Source: Bondarzewia mesenterica
Taxonomy: Eukaryota > Basidiomycota > Agaricomycetes > Russulales > Bondarzewiaceae
NCBI GenBank assembly: GCA_004802705.1
Contig: SGPL01000195.1
Coordinates: 1-47,303 of the forward strand
Direction: 5' to 3'
DNA: 47,303 bases
Positions 12,135 through 23,738 of this stretch are shown piece after piece. The notes beneath the pieces were generated by a model. That model saw nothing but the letters and a program-made list of their open reading frames with translations, was not told where the DNA came from and ran no database searches. The stretch's first letter is position 1, and each line of letters begins with the position of its first letter. The position numbers and the translations under genes were made by a program.

Positions 12135-12775
12135 ACCTGCTCAAATTCTTAGTCTACGTCCTGTTGTTCATTACGCTCTTGGTTAAGTTTACCGCTGGTG
12201 ATTTCCTGTGGGGATATGAGGAAAAATGGATGAATCTCAAGACGTACTAGTCAGTATGTACCCATTGTCATCTGCGGACCTCTGTCTGTCTTTGGATGTG
12301 TGTTTCCTACTCACGTGTACTCCACCCTTATAGTCTAACCAGTGGCTCTTCTCTGAAGGCTTCCTAGCAAAGTTTGATGGTCGAAATCCTGACATGCCAT
12401 TGTATCTAGCCGTAAGTTACTTCTCCCTTCCTGCCACACTTATACTGATCAAAATGCCGATCGCTGATTATGGCCACACTGTGCATGGGTTAAAGCTAAG
12501 GATTAATGTCGATATCTATGACATCTTCAGCAACCATCGTGTCTATGGTCCAGACGGATCTTACCACTTTATGTAGGTATATCATTATGATTTCCTTTCT
12601 CACGTTGCTCTGAATCCCATACATTCAAGGGATGTGTAAGTGCATCGTTCACAGACAGTGGCGCGAACCAGCAATGCGTCGATGCGTCAAAACTAGCTGA
12701 GCATCACTCTCAATGTGTTCTCGTTCTCAAGACTGTTTTGCAGGCAGGACGTATCATGCGAGCCTTTGATTGGAC
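12135..12775 (+). pseudogene. MAPR / cytochrome b5-like heme-binding protein relic
   Basis: The plus strand reads LLKFLVYVLLFITLLVKFTA (membrane segment), DFLWGYEEKWMNLKTY, a TAG at 12248 where family members usually have Trp, then SEGFLAKFDGRNPDMPLYLA. After an intron it gives INVDIYDIFSNHRVYGPDGS, then AGRIMRAF near 12740. The order membrane anchor, FxGxNPxxPxYLA, VYDVSS and YGPGGSY is the membrane-associated progesterone receptor (DAP1-like) family, which binds heme and supports cytochrome P450 enzymes. The stop, two phase breaks and absence of the C-terminal GL-x-HW region mark it as decayed. Confidence 0.65.
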
Positions 12776-12779
12776 GTAT

Positions 12780-13049
12780 ATCATCATCGAATTTCACTAT
12801 TGCTTATTTTTGTTCTTCTCGGATTGATCTGCTTGTATCCACCCTTTTTAATGATTAACGAGCGGTTTGTCTTTTCAAGTTGTATGCTCGAGCGGGACGC
12901 AGAAAGTTATTGCTATGGTGGTCTAAATGTCAAGATTGATAGCTATACAACATTGTACTACATTTATATGCCTATTCATTCATTTAAACAAAATGCCTAC
13001 TACCTTATGGATCACCGAGAGGCCTTTGCATAATTCTGAGAACAAAAAG
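12780..13049. other. No gene seen
   Basis: AT-rich DNA with one short hydrophobic open frame (12770-13033 +) that overlaps the end of the MAPR relic. I see no motif in it. Confidence 0.3.
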
Positions 13050-15330
13050 TCAGATAAGTGTACACCATAGTGAAGAAAGTACTTTCTGTAGAAATACTTT
13101 GTATCATCTACGTCTAGCGACTCCACATCGTAATCATCCAGCAATTTGAGCCATTCACGGTTGTAGACATTGACCGGCAGGTGAGGAACTGGGTTACGGT
13201 TGCTGCATAAACCTTTGCGAAGGAATCGAATGCATGGCTTGTTCCCTTTGGCACTCTGCGTGAGAAGCCCATGCCGGGTTTGTCGACGGATAGTGTCAAA
13301 TCCCCTTAGCCACGTCGTTACAGTGGGATCTCTCTATTCCTTTTCATAGACCGCATATTGCACGTGCCCATGATCAGTATTAGGCTCATCACTGCTCATC
13401 GCATCTACACTGAGCCTCTGGAGCATTGAGACATGGGGGCGCAAGGCAGTCACGGTCCGAGCTACCTCAAGATGATTGTGAAAGAGCTAGCGCAAACTGA
13501 AATGTCAGTTCGGTGTCAGGAATACAATGGACATGCTTACCGTTCTTTTTCTTTCCAGCCGACTGGCTTCACGTTTCTTCTCCTCTTGTTCTGTTGCGTC
13601 GAGCTTCCGTTTGAGAAACTCACGCCGCAATGATCTCAGGTGGCTCGTGAACACATTTTCGACCTCTTTCAGATCCTTGAAGGAGTGAGTGCCCAAATCG
13701 ATGAAATCCTTGGCAAAAACCTTTGTGGCAGAGACATTCCAAGCTGACTTCGGGGTACCATGTAGATCCAATCGAAAATCCTGAGCTATACAGCACGGTC
13801 CATTTTTTGGATCAAAATCTTTCACTTCCTGCTCGTCGTCCGTTGCAATGATTCCTGTGAAGGGTGCATCCGGATCATCCCTTCCCATCAACTTCAGTGT
13901 GTGCTTTCGCACCTTATCCTATATTCATGGAGTAAGCCCATATTAATGATGCGCAAGGAATATTACTTATGGCCAACTTCACTGTTCTCGGCTGGCGATG
14001 CTTCCTGGGACCAGTCATTTTGAACGGCCTTCCGAGCTCCTCCCTGTTGGAGCCAGAGTCCGAGACATCATTGCCCTGTTTCCTGTGTGTTTCATGCCTT
14101 TTACGGCTCTAATCGATAGCTATCTTTTCAATCGCTTCTCGCACCAGATCCATCTTATGGTCAAGAGTTACTAAGTTGTCCTTCGTAACTGGAATGAACT
14201 GTAAGGCTGTGAATACAAAAAACGCTCCATGAGAAGTGAAGTGCCTACAATTCTAGGTCGACGACCGGTAGAAAAGTGAAATCCAGGTATATCGCCCCCT
14301 ACCGACTCCGAAACCTGAACAGCAAAGTCACCATACTTTTTACGTGACTGGTTCATGAGCTCGGTGTCCTGGAAGAAGTATCAGAAGAAAACCCCCATTG
14401 AGATATAGAGGACCACATACTTTGTCATTCCATTCATCACCATAATCACCAAGTGTACTCCGTTTCAATTTTGCACCATTCAGGCAGAGAGAATCCCTTC
14501 CTATGGGATGGGTTCGATTGTCCTCATGTCGCCTACTTTCAGCAGAAACAGAGACCGTGCTTTTCATGGTAACATCAGTGCTATCCTTCCTCTCTGCCGA
14601 ACTCGTCGACACATTCGAAATATCCCTATATCCTCCCTCGTCTCCTCTTTTTGAAGGCTCCTTAAGTGTAAAAACATACAGGTGAAATTACATAAATGAT
14701 TGGAGATCAAGTTGACGCACCAGATTGGGGATGTTAGGTTCATGCATGTTGCCTTCAGAACTACCAAGCCCCGATGGGGTGTTACCCTCAATCGCGACCT
14801 CATTCATCACCATGTCTGCATCCCATTCAGGGTTGGCAGTGGTACTCGATGTAGCATGAAACTGGCGGAAATTTTAAAGATCAACAACAACGAAAATAAC
14901 AATGAACATGACGAAAGCTACTGATTTGTATGCCTGTGCCAGGGCCAGAACTTGACTGTATATTCACGGAGTCAATAAGTCCAAAGTGCTGGCCTGCCTC
15001 TGACTGTTGCCAGTGAGATGCAAGCTGGATAAACCAGAGAACAATCAATGCATGCCACGGAGGCTTGATGAAAATTTACACACCTGCGACCTGGCTGGAT
15101 GGGCCAAAGTATTTGGATGAGAAATCTGAGCCTGATATTTATCACGGCATTTCATGGCTATTAGACTTTTTCTGCGAGAAATTAGCAGCCTACCTCTTCA
15201 CCCAGAAACCGATTCCCGTGGTCCTGCATCAAAACAGAAGAGTCAGCACCTGGTGGAACAGCATATGAAATCACACCAAAATAGTTGTTGACCGTCGAAA
15301 AATTGGCGTTGATCGACCAGGGACACGTAA
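13050..15330 (-). pseudogene. Multi-exon relic of an agaricomycete orphan family
   Basis: Read on the minus strand, ordered blocks appear: NNYFGVISYAVPPGADSSVL (about 15.3 kb), MVMNEVAIEGNTPSGLGSSE (14.8 kb), HPIGRDSLCLNGAKLKRSTL (14.5 kb), KYGDFAVQVSESVGGDIPGF (14.3 kb), TKDNLVTLDHKMDLVREAIE (14.15 kb), KHRQPRTVKLA (14.0 kb), KHTLKLMGRDDPDAPFTGII and HSFKDLKEVENVFTSHLRSL (13.9-13.6 kb), VARTVTALRPHVSMLQRLSV (13.4 kb) and DPTVTTWLRGFDTIRRQTRH to LKLLDDYDVESL (13.3-13.1 kb). In-frame TAGs occur in the 14.1-kb block and at complement 13334-13336 (KE*RD, where Trp would fit). The repeated LRPHV / MSSDE / WLRxFD layout matches an unnamed mushroom protein family, possibly transposon-linked. The 15.3-kb block may be a separate fragment. 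Confidence 0.5.
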
Positions 15331-15372
15331 TGGGCTAGAAATGTAACGATGAAACTTCATCCTATAAAATGC

Positions 15373-17210
15373 TTAAGAAGTCCTCACGTCTGTGTGAATG
15401 CGAGCCTCATGCATACCCACCTCACCTGGTGCTATCGTGTCAACTTCAAAGGCTCTATTCGACTCGTGCAGAATAAGTTGATTATTAGTTGGAAATGGGA
15501 AAGAAGGAAGCTGATGCTTGATAATGAATAAGTTGGACAGTTGCACATATTTGATCAAAGCAAAGCATGTTCACCTGATTTCCATAAGCCCCGATCAACG
15601 CGCCCCAATCAGTCATAGAATCCTGATGATTGGTAATGTATCTCAGTATTTGATTAATTCAGTAGATTATGTGTGTCCGACCTTGACAACGGATAACGGG
15701 CTAGTGAAAATTTCTTCTAAATCTGATGATCGGTCATCAGATGTGACTGAAAGAATAGAATGCTGGACACTGATAATACAGTCAGAAACAGGTCGATTAA
15801 GGTGAGATGCACAGTATTGTAACTCAGCTGGTCTGGGAAATTTCAGTGATGAACAGCATCATTCTGGAGGGTTGATCTAGTAGTTAACTTAGATACTGAA
15901 AGCGAAGTAATCAATAACTCACAGCAGTCTCGTGGTGTATATCATCACCTTCATTCAAGGGATGATTTTTCGCTGAAGGCAGGGAGAAAGCACCCTGAAT
16001 GAGACACGTCGATGAGAATGTCAAACAGAAAGATTTAATGAAAGGAGACACTGCTTTATCTTCAGGAGAATTAGCTCTGCCGCTGCTGCTTGTGCAAGGG
16101 AACTTGTCCAACAATTTAGTTTTGCGGATGAGATGAACGGCTGCCCGGCTGAATTCACCTCTTCCCGAATAAGCTGCTCCTCTTCTAAGTTTGATGCACC
16201 AACTTGCAGCTGTAACTCAACTTTGTGCTCATCATTATCCCCCTGAGATATTGCCATTCTCAGAGCACAACCAGAGCAATCGCACGGTCATGACTCACCA
16301 AGGAAGGTGAGACTGAGGCGGCAGGCTCGTTATAATCGTGAATGCACTGTTGCTTGTCATTCTCCTTGGTCGGTTCAACAAAATAAAGTCAATTCATTGG
16401 TGTGGAAGACCCAAAGAAATCTGTCATGTCTGACGCCATATGAACTTTGATCTGTCCAAACTTTGTGTCATTCTCAGGGTGTAGACGCTTACTGTCAAAG
16501 CTTACGGTCGGCACATGCAGACCAGCAGAACACCGTACCCCAGTAAAAGGATTGAAGATTGTAGGTGGAGTCGGACCATCCATTGATTCACCGGCATCAT
16601 TCTAAAAGGTGGAGATCAGGTGAACTCAAGATATCTGTCATAAATTCTCACATTAATAGGGATCTGAAGCCTTGGGGCATCAGTTTCGGACTGTAAGAGT
16701 TCAAGTTGAATATCAAGGTGAAGACATGAAAAGCATCAAAACCTACAGGAAGATGAAGAGCATAAGCACTTGTCGGCTCACCGGCAGCATGAGGCTCATT
16801 GATGTCACTTTCCGTGTCTGTGTCGTATCCATCTGCTGTGTCATGACCACCACCTTCACTTTGCTGTATATCATGCGCCCCAAAGCATTGACCGTGATGA
16901 TGAGCAACAAAAATAGAAGCAAACTCACGCATTGGTTAGCTTTCAGATGCCTGCTCAGTCTGAGAATCTCCTGTTCCCTAACATTATTTGCCTCGTGAGA
17001 TCGATCATGACCTCACTTTTCTGCTTTGGGCAAAGGACTGCGACATCGCTCACGATTTTTCTCAGACTTCTCCATGTTGTGACGATCCCAAGCGTAGATA
17101 TATGGGTCCCCGTGAATGTTTGACTTCCTTCTTTTGTATTCAGGGCGAGATCGAGCAGACAATCCATCTACCCATTTGTGCATCTTAAGATAAAGATTGA
17201 ACAAAAACAT
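15373..17210 (-). pseudogene. Second multi-exon orphan relic with repeated TGA stops
   Basis: The minus strand gives, in order, RRKSNIHGDPYIYAWDRHNM, TGA (complement 17013-17015), GHDRSHEANNVREQEILRLS, EGGGHDTADGYDTDTESDIN, an intron, LQIPIN, NDAGESMDGPTPPTIFNPFT, TDFFGSSTPMN, TGA (complement 16389-16391), LYFVEPTKENDKQQ, then VELQLQVGASNLEEEQLIRE. A frameshift leads into DKAVSPFIKSFCLTFSSTCL and NHPLNEGDDIHHETAV. Later blocks are CIISVQHSILSVTSDDRSSD and SNRAFEVDTIAPGEVGMHEA, ending at a TAA. Frames resume cleanly after each stop, so this is one decayed gene. Function unknown. Confidence 0.5.
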
Positions 17211-17628
17211 ACCAGTTATTACTCTTCCTCAAAACATGAGGTCATCAGAACAGAGCACAGTAATCACGGCTGATGTGGAAGATAGAGAGCTCAAACATGA
17301 TACGATACCGGTTATGCTTATATGACAAATACAATGATGACAAAAGACAAAGACAACGGGCCAGCGTTGGACAGTGATCAATGTTTGCTTTGTTCATGCA
17401 GTGCAGGGCCAATCTGCCAGGTAATAACAGTCTGACCTAGGCACAGTGCGTCATTCCTGGCGAATCACATTTGGCTCATAAGTTGCTTTTGTGCCACTTG
17501 CTCCTTTGTGTATATCCGCCAAACAAGGCAAGTTACCTTTCAGATAGATAGCCACTTGACAGCATTGTCACTAAGACCGTGCCACTGGTAAGCTAGTCAC
17601 TATTATTTATTATCTTGACTCTTGGCAG
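17211..17628. other. No gene seen
   Basis: No supported exon on either strand between the minus-strand relic and the next plus-strand relic. This could be a shared upstream region for the two divergent relics. Confidence 0.3.
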
Positions 17629-19022
17629 ATGTACAGATTGTTAGCCTGTGGTGAATTGTCCAATTCGCTCCAGCCAGATCTTTACGCCTGGCATAAAGGA
17701 CAGAGACAGATTGGCATTTCTATCTGCTCTCTCTTGCTCTTGGATTGTATCGTGTTACGCAGTTTCAGTCTTTCTTTTGCCTGCTTCAGCTGTGCAAGCA
17801 GACTCCTCCATCCCCAATGAATCATCACTCGAACATGCCACACCCTTTCCGGCCAATGGTGAAGGTTGAGCAAGATGTGAGTGCCATCTCGTATTCAACA
17901 CTTTCACAACATCTTTCAAATATTCATGTGCATCGTAGGTTGTTTTGGTTCATCATCAATCTTTTCCCCTCACAGCTCGATTGCACAATCACCCAAACCC
18001 AAGTTCAAAGTGGCCGCTTGATGTAAGACACAAATTCCTTATCTATCATTGCTCATATGCTCATGATATCGGAATTCAAGTCCAACCTTGTCCATAGGGA
18101 AATATTTCCCGTACATTTTAGAATTCCGGTGCCGGAGGCTGGTATGTTCTTGGTTGATGCTTTGCCGAGACATTAGTTGACGATATTTTTGCGAGGACCT
18201 CAGACGATGTGGGTCATCCAGTTCATGGAGTCACTAATTGTGGAGAGATCGAGTCTTCATTTTTGCGCACTCCATGCAGTGTTCATTCCACTCTCACCCA
18301 GACCTCGACTCAGCCGATTCCTGGGGTTCAGGTGATTAGGGATCATGATCTTTCTGCCGATTCAACGAGGAATAACTTGTGATCAATTGATTCAGCTACT
18401 GCGGACACATCCTTTCCACCTTTAAATCCTGCTCATGTGGATCATCAGCAGTCGGCATCTGAACCCCCCCAAAATCCACTGAAAGACTTGCTTAGCCTAT
18501 TAACTCTTAGGCGTGAACGAGACACGTCATCAAAGCGAGCGACGTTTCGCGCTCATTTCATATCATCTTCGAAGCTGGAGGCCCCTCCCCTCTCAACCCA
18601 ACCCATGGTATCTGACTCGAGATACTCTTTCCTCACTCTATCCCACTCACCTACAATTGACCTACAGGTATCTGACATTTTGAATCAGTCCCCGGAAAGA
18701 AGCAAGCTCAAGATCAGAGGCGAAAAACAACTTTGCGCTGGTATTCGTCGAGTGGACCTGCCGAATTACAGAGGCCTCCAGAATGCAATCCTGTAGATGT
18801 GGGCGACTTGTTCATTCATAAGACCAAAAATAGCAGCACTACTCGGATATGGATGTGAGAGGAGATGAGGGGATGGGTCAGCGTAAAGGAGGGCCATGTA
18901 CATCCGACGCTACCAGACCATTGGCTTTGGATAAGGCAGGATGGGTCTCCTCGCTGGGTAACTAGGAAGACTGCTATCGCCTACGAATCGAGAGAGAGGA
19001 AACTCCTCACAAGGCCAGCTTA
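17629..19022 (+). pseudogene. Orphan plus-strand relic
   Basis: Coding-like blocks follow each other: VHSTLTQTSTQPIPGVQVI (about 18.3 kb), PPQNPLKDLLSLLTLRRERD (18.5 kb) and, in another frame, NPVDVGDLFIHKTKNSSTTR IWM (18.8 kb). A TGA at 18856-18858 follows, then EEMRGWVSVKEGHVHPTLPD, WVTRKTAIAYESRERKLLTR and a TAA at about 19021. The final block (GDLFIH, WV, GxxHPTLxDH, WVTRKT) looks like the end of a small agaricomycete orphan protein. At least one frame change and one stop break it. Confidence 0.4.
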
Positions 19023-19640
19023 AGTGTCTTGTGATCAGTTGATGTATCATGCAACAGTCAGGAAGTTGTTTCTGTAGTAATTTGAGGTATTGGTGGAAGG
19101 CATGTGATTTTGCGCTTGAATTGAAAGTATATTCCTTGCCGGAAAGGAGTCTGGCTAGTTGACACAGCTTTCATGTCCATCGACTGTTGACCCTGCAAAC
19201 AGTGTTTTGCTCATCATCGTTTTCTGCTTGGGATGCCCCACCCATCGGTTTGACATGACGGGACTGCGCACTCACTCAGTACCCCCCGCGTAGCCTGCCT
19301 CTCATGCAGCCCACCCCAGCCTCCGCTGAGCACTTATTTATCTGGACAGTCATGTGCACATGCACAAAGATATTTGTTGCGGGCCACATTGCCATTGCAG
19401 TGCGACTACAGACTCGGCTGTGCTAGCGCCAGCCAAAACATCTGAGCAATCGATCAGTTCGCGTGTCGTATCTTTGTTCTTAACTCTCTTTGTTCTCAGT
19501 TTTGCAATTGATTATTGCACAGAAGCCCCGCTTTTGCCCTTTGTCTCTGACTCGCAGTCGCACGTTGTGCCTTTGTCTCTGAACCAGATTTAATGTCACT
19601 GATCCTCGCAGCGATTGAGTACATTCCCATCCGAGTTTCT
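19023..19640. other. Mostly non-coding; one weak open frame
   Basis: A 79-codon plus-strand frame (19354-19593) starts MHMHKDICCGPHCHCSATTD and has a hydrophobic middle, VVSLFLTLFVLSFAI. I cannot support it as a gene. Nothing else is seen. Confidence 0.25.
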
Positions 19641-20280
19641 AGCACTCAATGAACAAGTACGTCTTATAGTTCATGGTTTATTGCCTTGGGACTAGCGAAA
19701 CTCACCGACACTTTAGTCTTGTCATCCATCTCGAAGACGTGGAGCTCTCTATACTTTCTCCGATGTTAGAACCCGCCGCCACTCTGTGGAGGTCAGCATT
19801 GGTCACCATTTTCCAACCCTTCCCTGGACAATGTGAGTTTTTAGATTTTGTCCAGATCTTGTTTGACGTATTCCTTTCCCCCCCAGTCTGGATCACCATT
19901 CTAACAGAGACAGAATATATGGAAAAGCTTGCCCTTTGCATGCCGATATTCCCCAGCTGGTTCGTGATCCGAGAGGAGGTGAGTATATCCTCGTAAATGG
20001 GTTGTCCTGACAGTTGACATTGTATTATAGGATGCACGATTCTACTCTTGGCAACTCACAGAAAGTGCTTCAACTGAACTTCAGCTTCGGTTCGGAACCC
20101 CAAGACATTTCATTGCATTCTTGTGCAGTGTTAAATACTCCCTCTCCCCTCATCACCTCGAACTGCCCACTTTTTAATCGGTGCACGCCTTCAAGCATTT
20201 TCGTTTTGTGCTGGATAAATGGTGGATTGGTCCTCGGCATCTGATTGCGCATAGAATAAATGGCAATTATGAGACAGCAT
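19640..20280 (+). pseudogene. Orphan plus-strand relic with TAA stop
   Basis: Upstream text is HFSLVIHLEDVELSI and FPGQCEFLDFVQILFDVFLS. A donor (GAGGAG/gtgagt, near 19980) joins an acceptor at about 20030. The next exon reads DARFYSWQLTESASTELQLR and FGTPRHFIAFLCSVKYSLSP, has a TAA after LPTF, then FKHFRFVLDKWWIGPRHLIA and HRINGNYETAW before a gtaag donor. The order is coherent but one frame slip is needed before the intron. The family is unnamed as far as I know. Confidence 0.4.
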
Positions 20281-21032
20281 GGTAAGAGAAGCAGGCTTGT
20301 ACCATCGTTAGAGGTAGAACGTGTCTAGTATTTTCACAATTATGAGGATATCTTTTAGGTGCTAAGTATGATACAAGCGGGCATCAGAACTCAGCACTGA
20401 GTAAGAAGTACCAGGGTAATGACATCGCAGTGCCATTTCTTCCCTTTGCCTACGGTAAATGAACATCTCAACTTGCTGTGCCTGTATGCTTATTCGTCTA
20501 CATGAGGTTCCTACCACACTGCATCGTTTCTTCTGCACCTCGCCATCGATCTTTCCTCCTCAACATCATCTTTCTGCCTTTCGCCACCCCTCATTTAGTT
20601 CATAAACCGAACCGTGCAGATGCATCGTTATTCACCATCAGCTCCATCAGTTCCACATACGTGTGACAACAACATGATGAACTACTTCGCATAAGTCCAG
20701 AATAGTTGTATTCGACTCTAAAGTCTAGGATGCAGATTATACACCCTCACCTAACCAGCGCAAAAACTTCGAAAGCAACTGAACCACAACGGAATGGGCA
20801 ACATGCTCAGTCTTTTGCCAAGCAGTGAAAATACCAGTGAAAAAAGCTCTAAGATGGGCTTGGACTTGCACTGTAGAGTTGGAACTTCTCTATATGACAT
20901 CATCAGAGATCTGATCCAAACACGACTTGCCAGAAAGTATAGAATCGTTACCTCAGGTAATAGTTTCAGAAACCATAGAAAGAACAGGCCAAATAAGCAT
21001 ACCACTATCCATTTATGGTTCTACAGCCATTC
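20281..21032. other. No supported gene
   Basis: Overlapping short frames occur on both strands (20478-20666 +, 20794-21036 +, 20751-21005 -). None shows a motif or splice partner that would decide between strands. Confidence 0.3.
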
Positions 21033-22523
21033 TTAAATGCATTTCTCGAGCCGTGGGTCCGTCTGCAGCATCCTAAAATTCTTAAGATTAATTGTTTGAA
21101 AATAACGTATGGAGATGACGATGCCACACCAAGAAATCTCGTCCCCATGATAGCCACCATATCTGGGTGCCTCCCAAATTATGATAGTAGCTTTCTCAAC
21201 AGAATGTACAGCTGCAGTAGCAATAAGTGAACAGGTGGACGATTCATGTACCTTGAACATTAAACCCATCAAAAACAATGATGAAGATGAATAACTGAAA
21301 CTCACGCTTAAGAACTGAATGAAAGCCTCTGATTATAAAAGTTCACATCAGCCCTTCATATAAATCAACATCCTAAAACTCACTATCATGGCCCAAACAC
21401 TGACGATGTTCCGCCGTCTTCAAGTCCCATATGTTGACATTCCCAGTTGGTGATCCGCAGATGACATTCGTACCGCCGTGCAAAAAAAGACACAGCCAGA
21501 GGAAAGTTCTTGCCTTCGGGCGTCTTCTGCTTGTAGCTCTAAATGACACGAGACCTCCCTACCTCATAAAGGTCCATCCCATCATGTAAGTTGGATAGCA
21601 ACAACATTCGGTTGTCAGATGATAGGGATGAGAAGCCTCTGGTATGCACCTCAGCAGAGATGATGAAGAGATAGAGATAAACGTGACAAACATGCATTGA
21701 TTCTCATGTGTGGGGATGATTTGCCACTGCTGAAGTCGAGTCTTGATATCCCAACATCTAGGCATATGCATGGTGAACAAAAGACTTTCGCAACCGATCT
21801 GGTAGAGAAACTCACATCACTCCGTGATTTAGGTAAGATACGATCAGTTGGTTGCCTCCACTGAAGAAATGCAAAGATCATGGCTGGATCTGATCATCAC
21901 CTTCAGGGGGATCTGGTAAATCTGGAGGTTGGGGAAAGATAACAACAGTAGCAAGTGCAGAGCCTGAGATGACGATTGAAGATGAAAATGAAAATGTAGA
22001 AATTCAGAAAATTTATGAACTCAAGAATGTACCGTCATTGATTGAGGTCGCTATGTGCACTTCATTGCCGATACTGAGAGCGAGTTGATTGGTGAGATTG
22101 TGGTATTCCATAGCATAGACAGGACCTTGAGAACTTGTCATGATATTAAGTCCGGTATGCTTCCAGTAGTTAATATCACCTCCAAGTCTGAAGTCAAGCA
22201 TTCAAAGAGCTCACCTTGAAATTGTCCACAAGTTCAACATTCTCATCTTCACAGCCGAACAAGAATCGTGTGAAACCTTCAGATGGAATCCAAGTGATAC
22301 TGATGACCTGACTCTTTGTAGAGGCATTGTAGATGAGTCGCCCAGTATTTACGTCCCATGTGACCAGTCGACAGTTGTCAGCTGCGTACAATATAAAATG
22401 GCCATCAGGAGAAAAAGCCAAGCAGTTGACAGAAGTAACAGATCCGTGACTGAGCTCAAGCCTAGGAATGTAGGACGGCTGAGGCATGATGCATAAAGGG
22501 TGGAAATAAGCAGACAAAGGCAT
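21033..22523 (-). pseudogene. WD40-repeat protein relic
   Basis: The first exon (22523 down to about 22215) reads LELSHGSVTSVNCLAFSPDG, LVTWDVNTGRLIYNASTKSQ and VISITWIPSEGFTRFLFGCE, a clear WD40 blade with AFSPDG and TWD. Further blocks are GPVYAMEYHNLTNQLALSIG (22.1 kb), HFFSGGNQLIVSYLNHGV and CWDIKTRLQQWQIIPTHENQ (21.85-21.7 kb), TRGFSSLSSDNRMLLLSNLH (21.6 kb), EGKNFPLAVSF, GSPTGNVNIWDLKTAEHRQC (21.4 kb) and SLIATAAVHSVEKATIIIWE (21.2 kb). Stops and frame changes occur between and within blocks. The layout resembles a family of single-domain agaricomycete WD40 proteins. Probably no longer functional. Confidence 0.6.
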
Positions 22524-23738
22524 CCTGAGACTCTGTTCACAGCAAGATTATGTTAACGGCATTGCCGAAGCAGCACAGCACAAAGAGAAACTGCACTTGT
22601 ATGGTAGACACTGCCGCCGAGTCCACGTGCACGTACGAAGGTGCGCGCGTATGATAAGATTGATGATCTTCTTAATCCTACTTATGTGTGATTTTCAGGG
22701 TGAACAGAATTGAGCATACGTACAACCCCCAGGACAGGGTTAGGTCCTTAATTCCTATGATCCTCAGCGGCTTCCTTTCCTTATGACAAAAACCACCATG
22801 AACCACGACATATGCGACTATCACTATTGACATTGTCAGACTTCACACTCATCCATTGATATGCTCACTCTCATACTTACGGGATGCCGCAGGTATTGGA
22901 TCAGCACAACTGCAGAGAGGTTCTCCATGTCCTACTTCATGCCATCCTCTTCCACTGTCTCTTCGGCACTGTCAAGCCACAGACATTTGATGTTCTCGAT
23001 GTCACCATAGTATGCATTTTTTTTTCAATCCGATTATGTATTGATGGGGGTGACCTTTGTGGTTGGCTGTGCCTATAGCCTGGAGTTGCCGACCCAGAGA
23101 TGGAGCACTTAGTTGCAGAGAAAGTAGACGTGTTTTGAAGAGGAATGGAGAACGGGGCACATAAAAATGAACAGGTGTGCTCTTACCTTCTAAATTTCGT
23201 AGTTTGATTGATTTGTATTGGGGGGTACGTTATCGCTATATATCGTCTGTTTCTTTTAGCATTGCTGTTTATTGAAGAGAGCGGAATCTGTCGCAGTTCA
23301 ATTTTGGAAACACGTCGGGGAGCGCTTTGGGTGGTAGACTGAACGGAATCTTGGAACCACTTCACAGATCTTCTATCTCATATCCGAATCCTGCGTATCA
23401 TTATGAACACTCAATCCCACTACGACACCTCAGCATGCACAGTGCGGCCCATGCTCTATGCCGACAGTAAGCTCACGCATTACTACTGTGTCAAGCGTGG
23501 CCCTGCACGGCACTCGCACAAGGTTTGGCCAACTCCAGCCAACTCCCTCTGACACAGCGCCGGATGAAAACAGGTGTGCTAAACGTCATATAAATCTCCC
23601 AAAATGGTATCTAATATCACAATAAGCTCATGCTCGAAATCGTGAAAGGGCAGAGGTGGTGGCACACTGGGTATCCGAGCCCATGTTATGATCATCAGGA
23701 ACAGAATCTTCCCCTCTACCAGCCATTATCTCACGCTG
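22524..23738. other. No supported gene
   Basis: Probably the upstream region of the WD40 relic followed by non-coding DNA. The open frame at 22884-23078 (+) lacks recognisable features. A short tandem (CCAACTCCAGCCAACTCCCT) lies near 23528. Confidence 0.3.
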
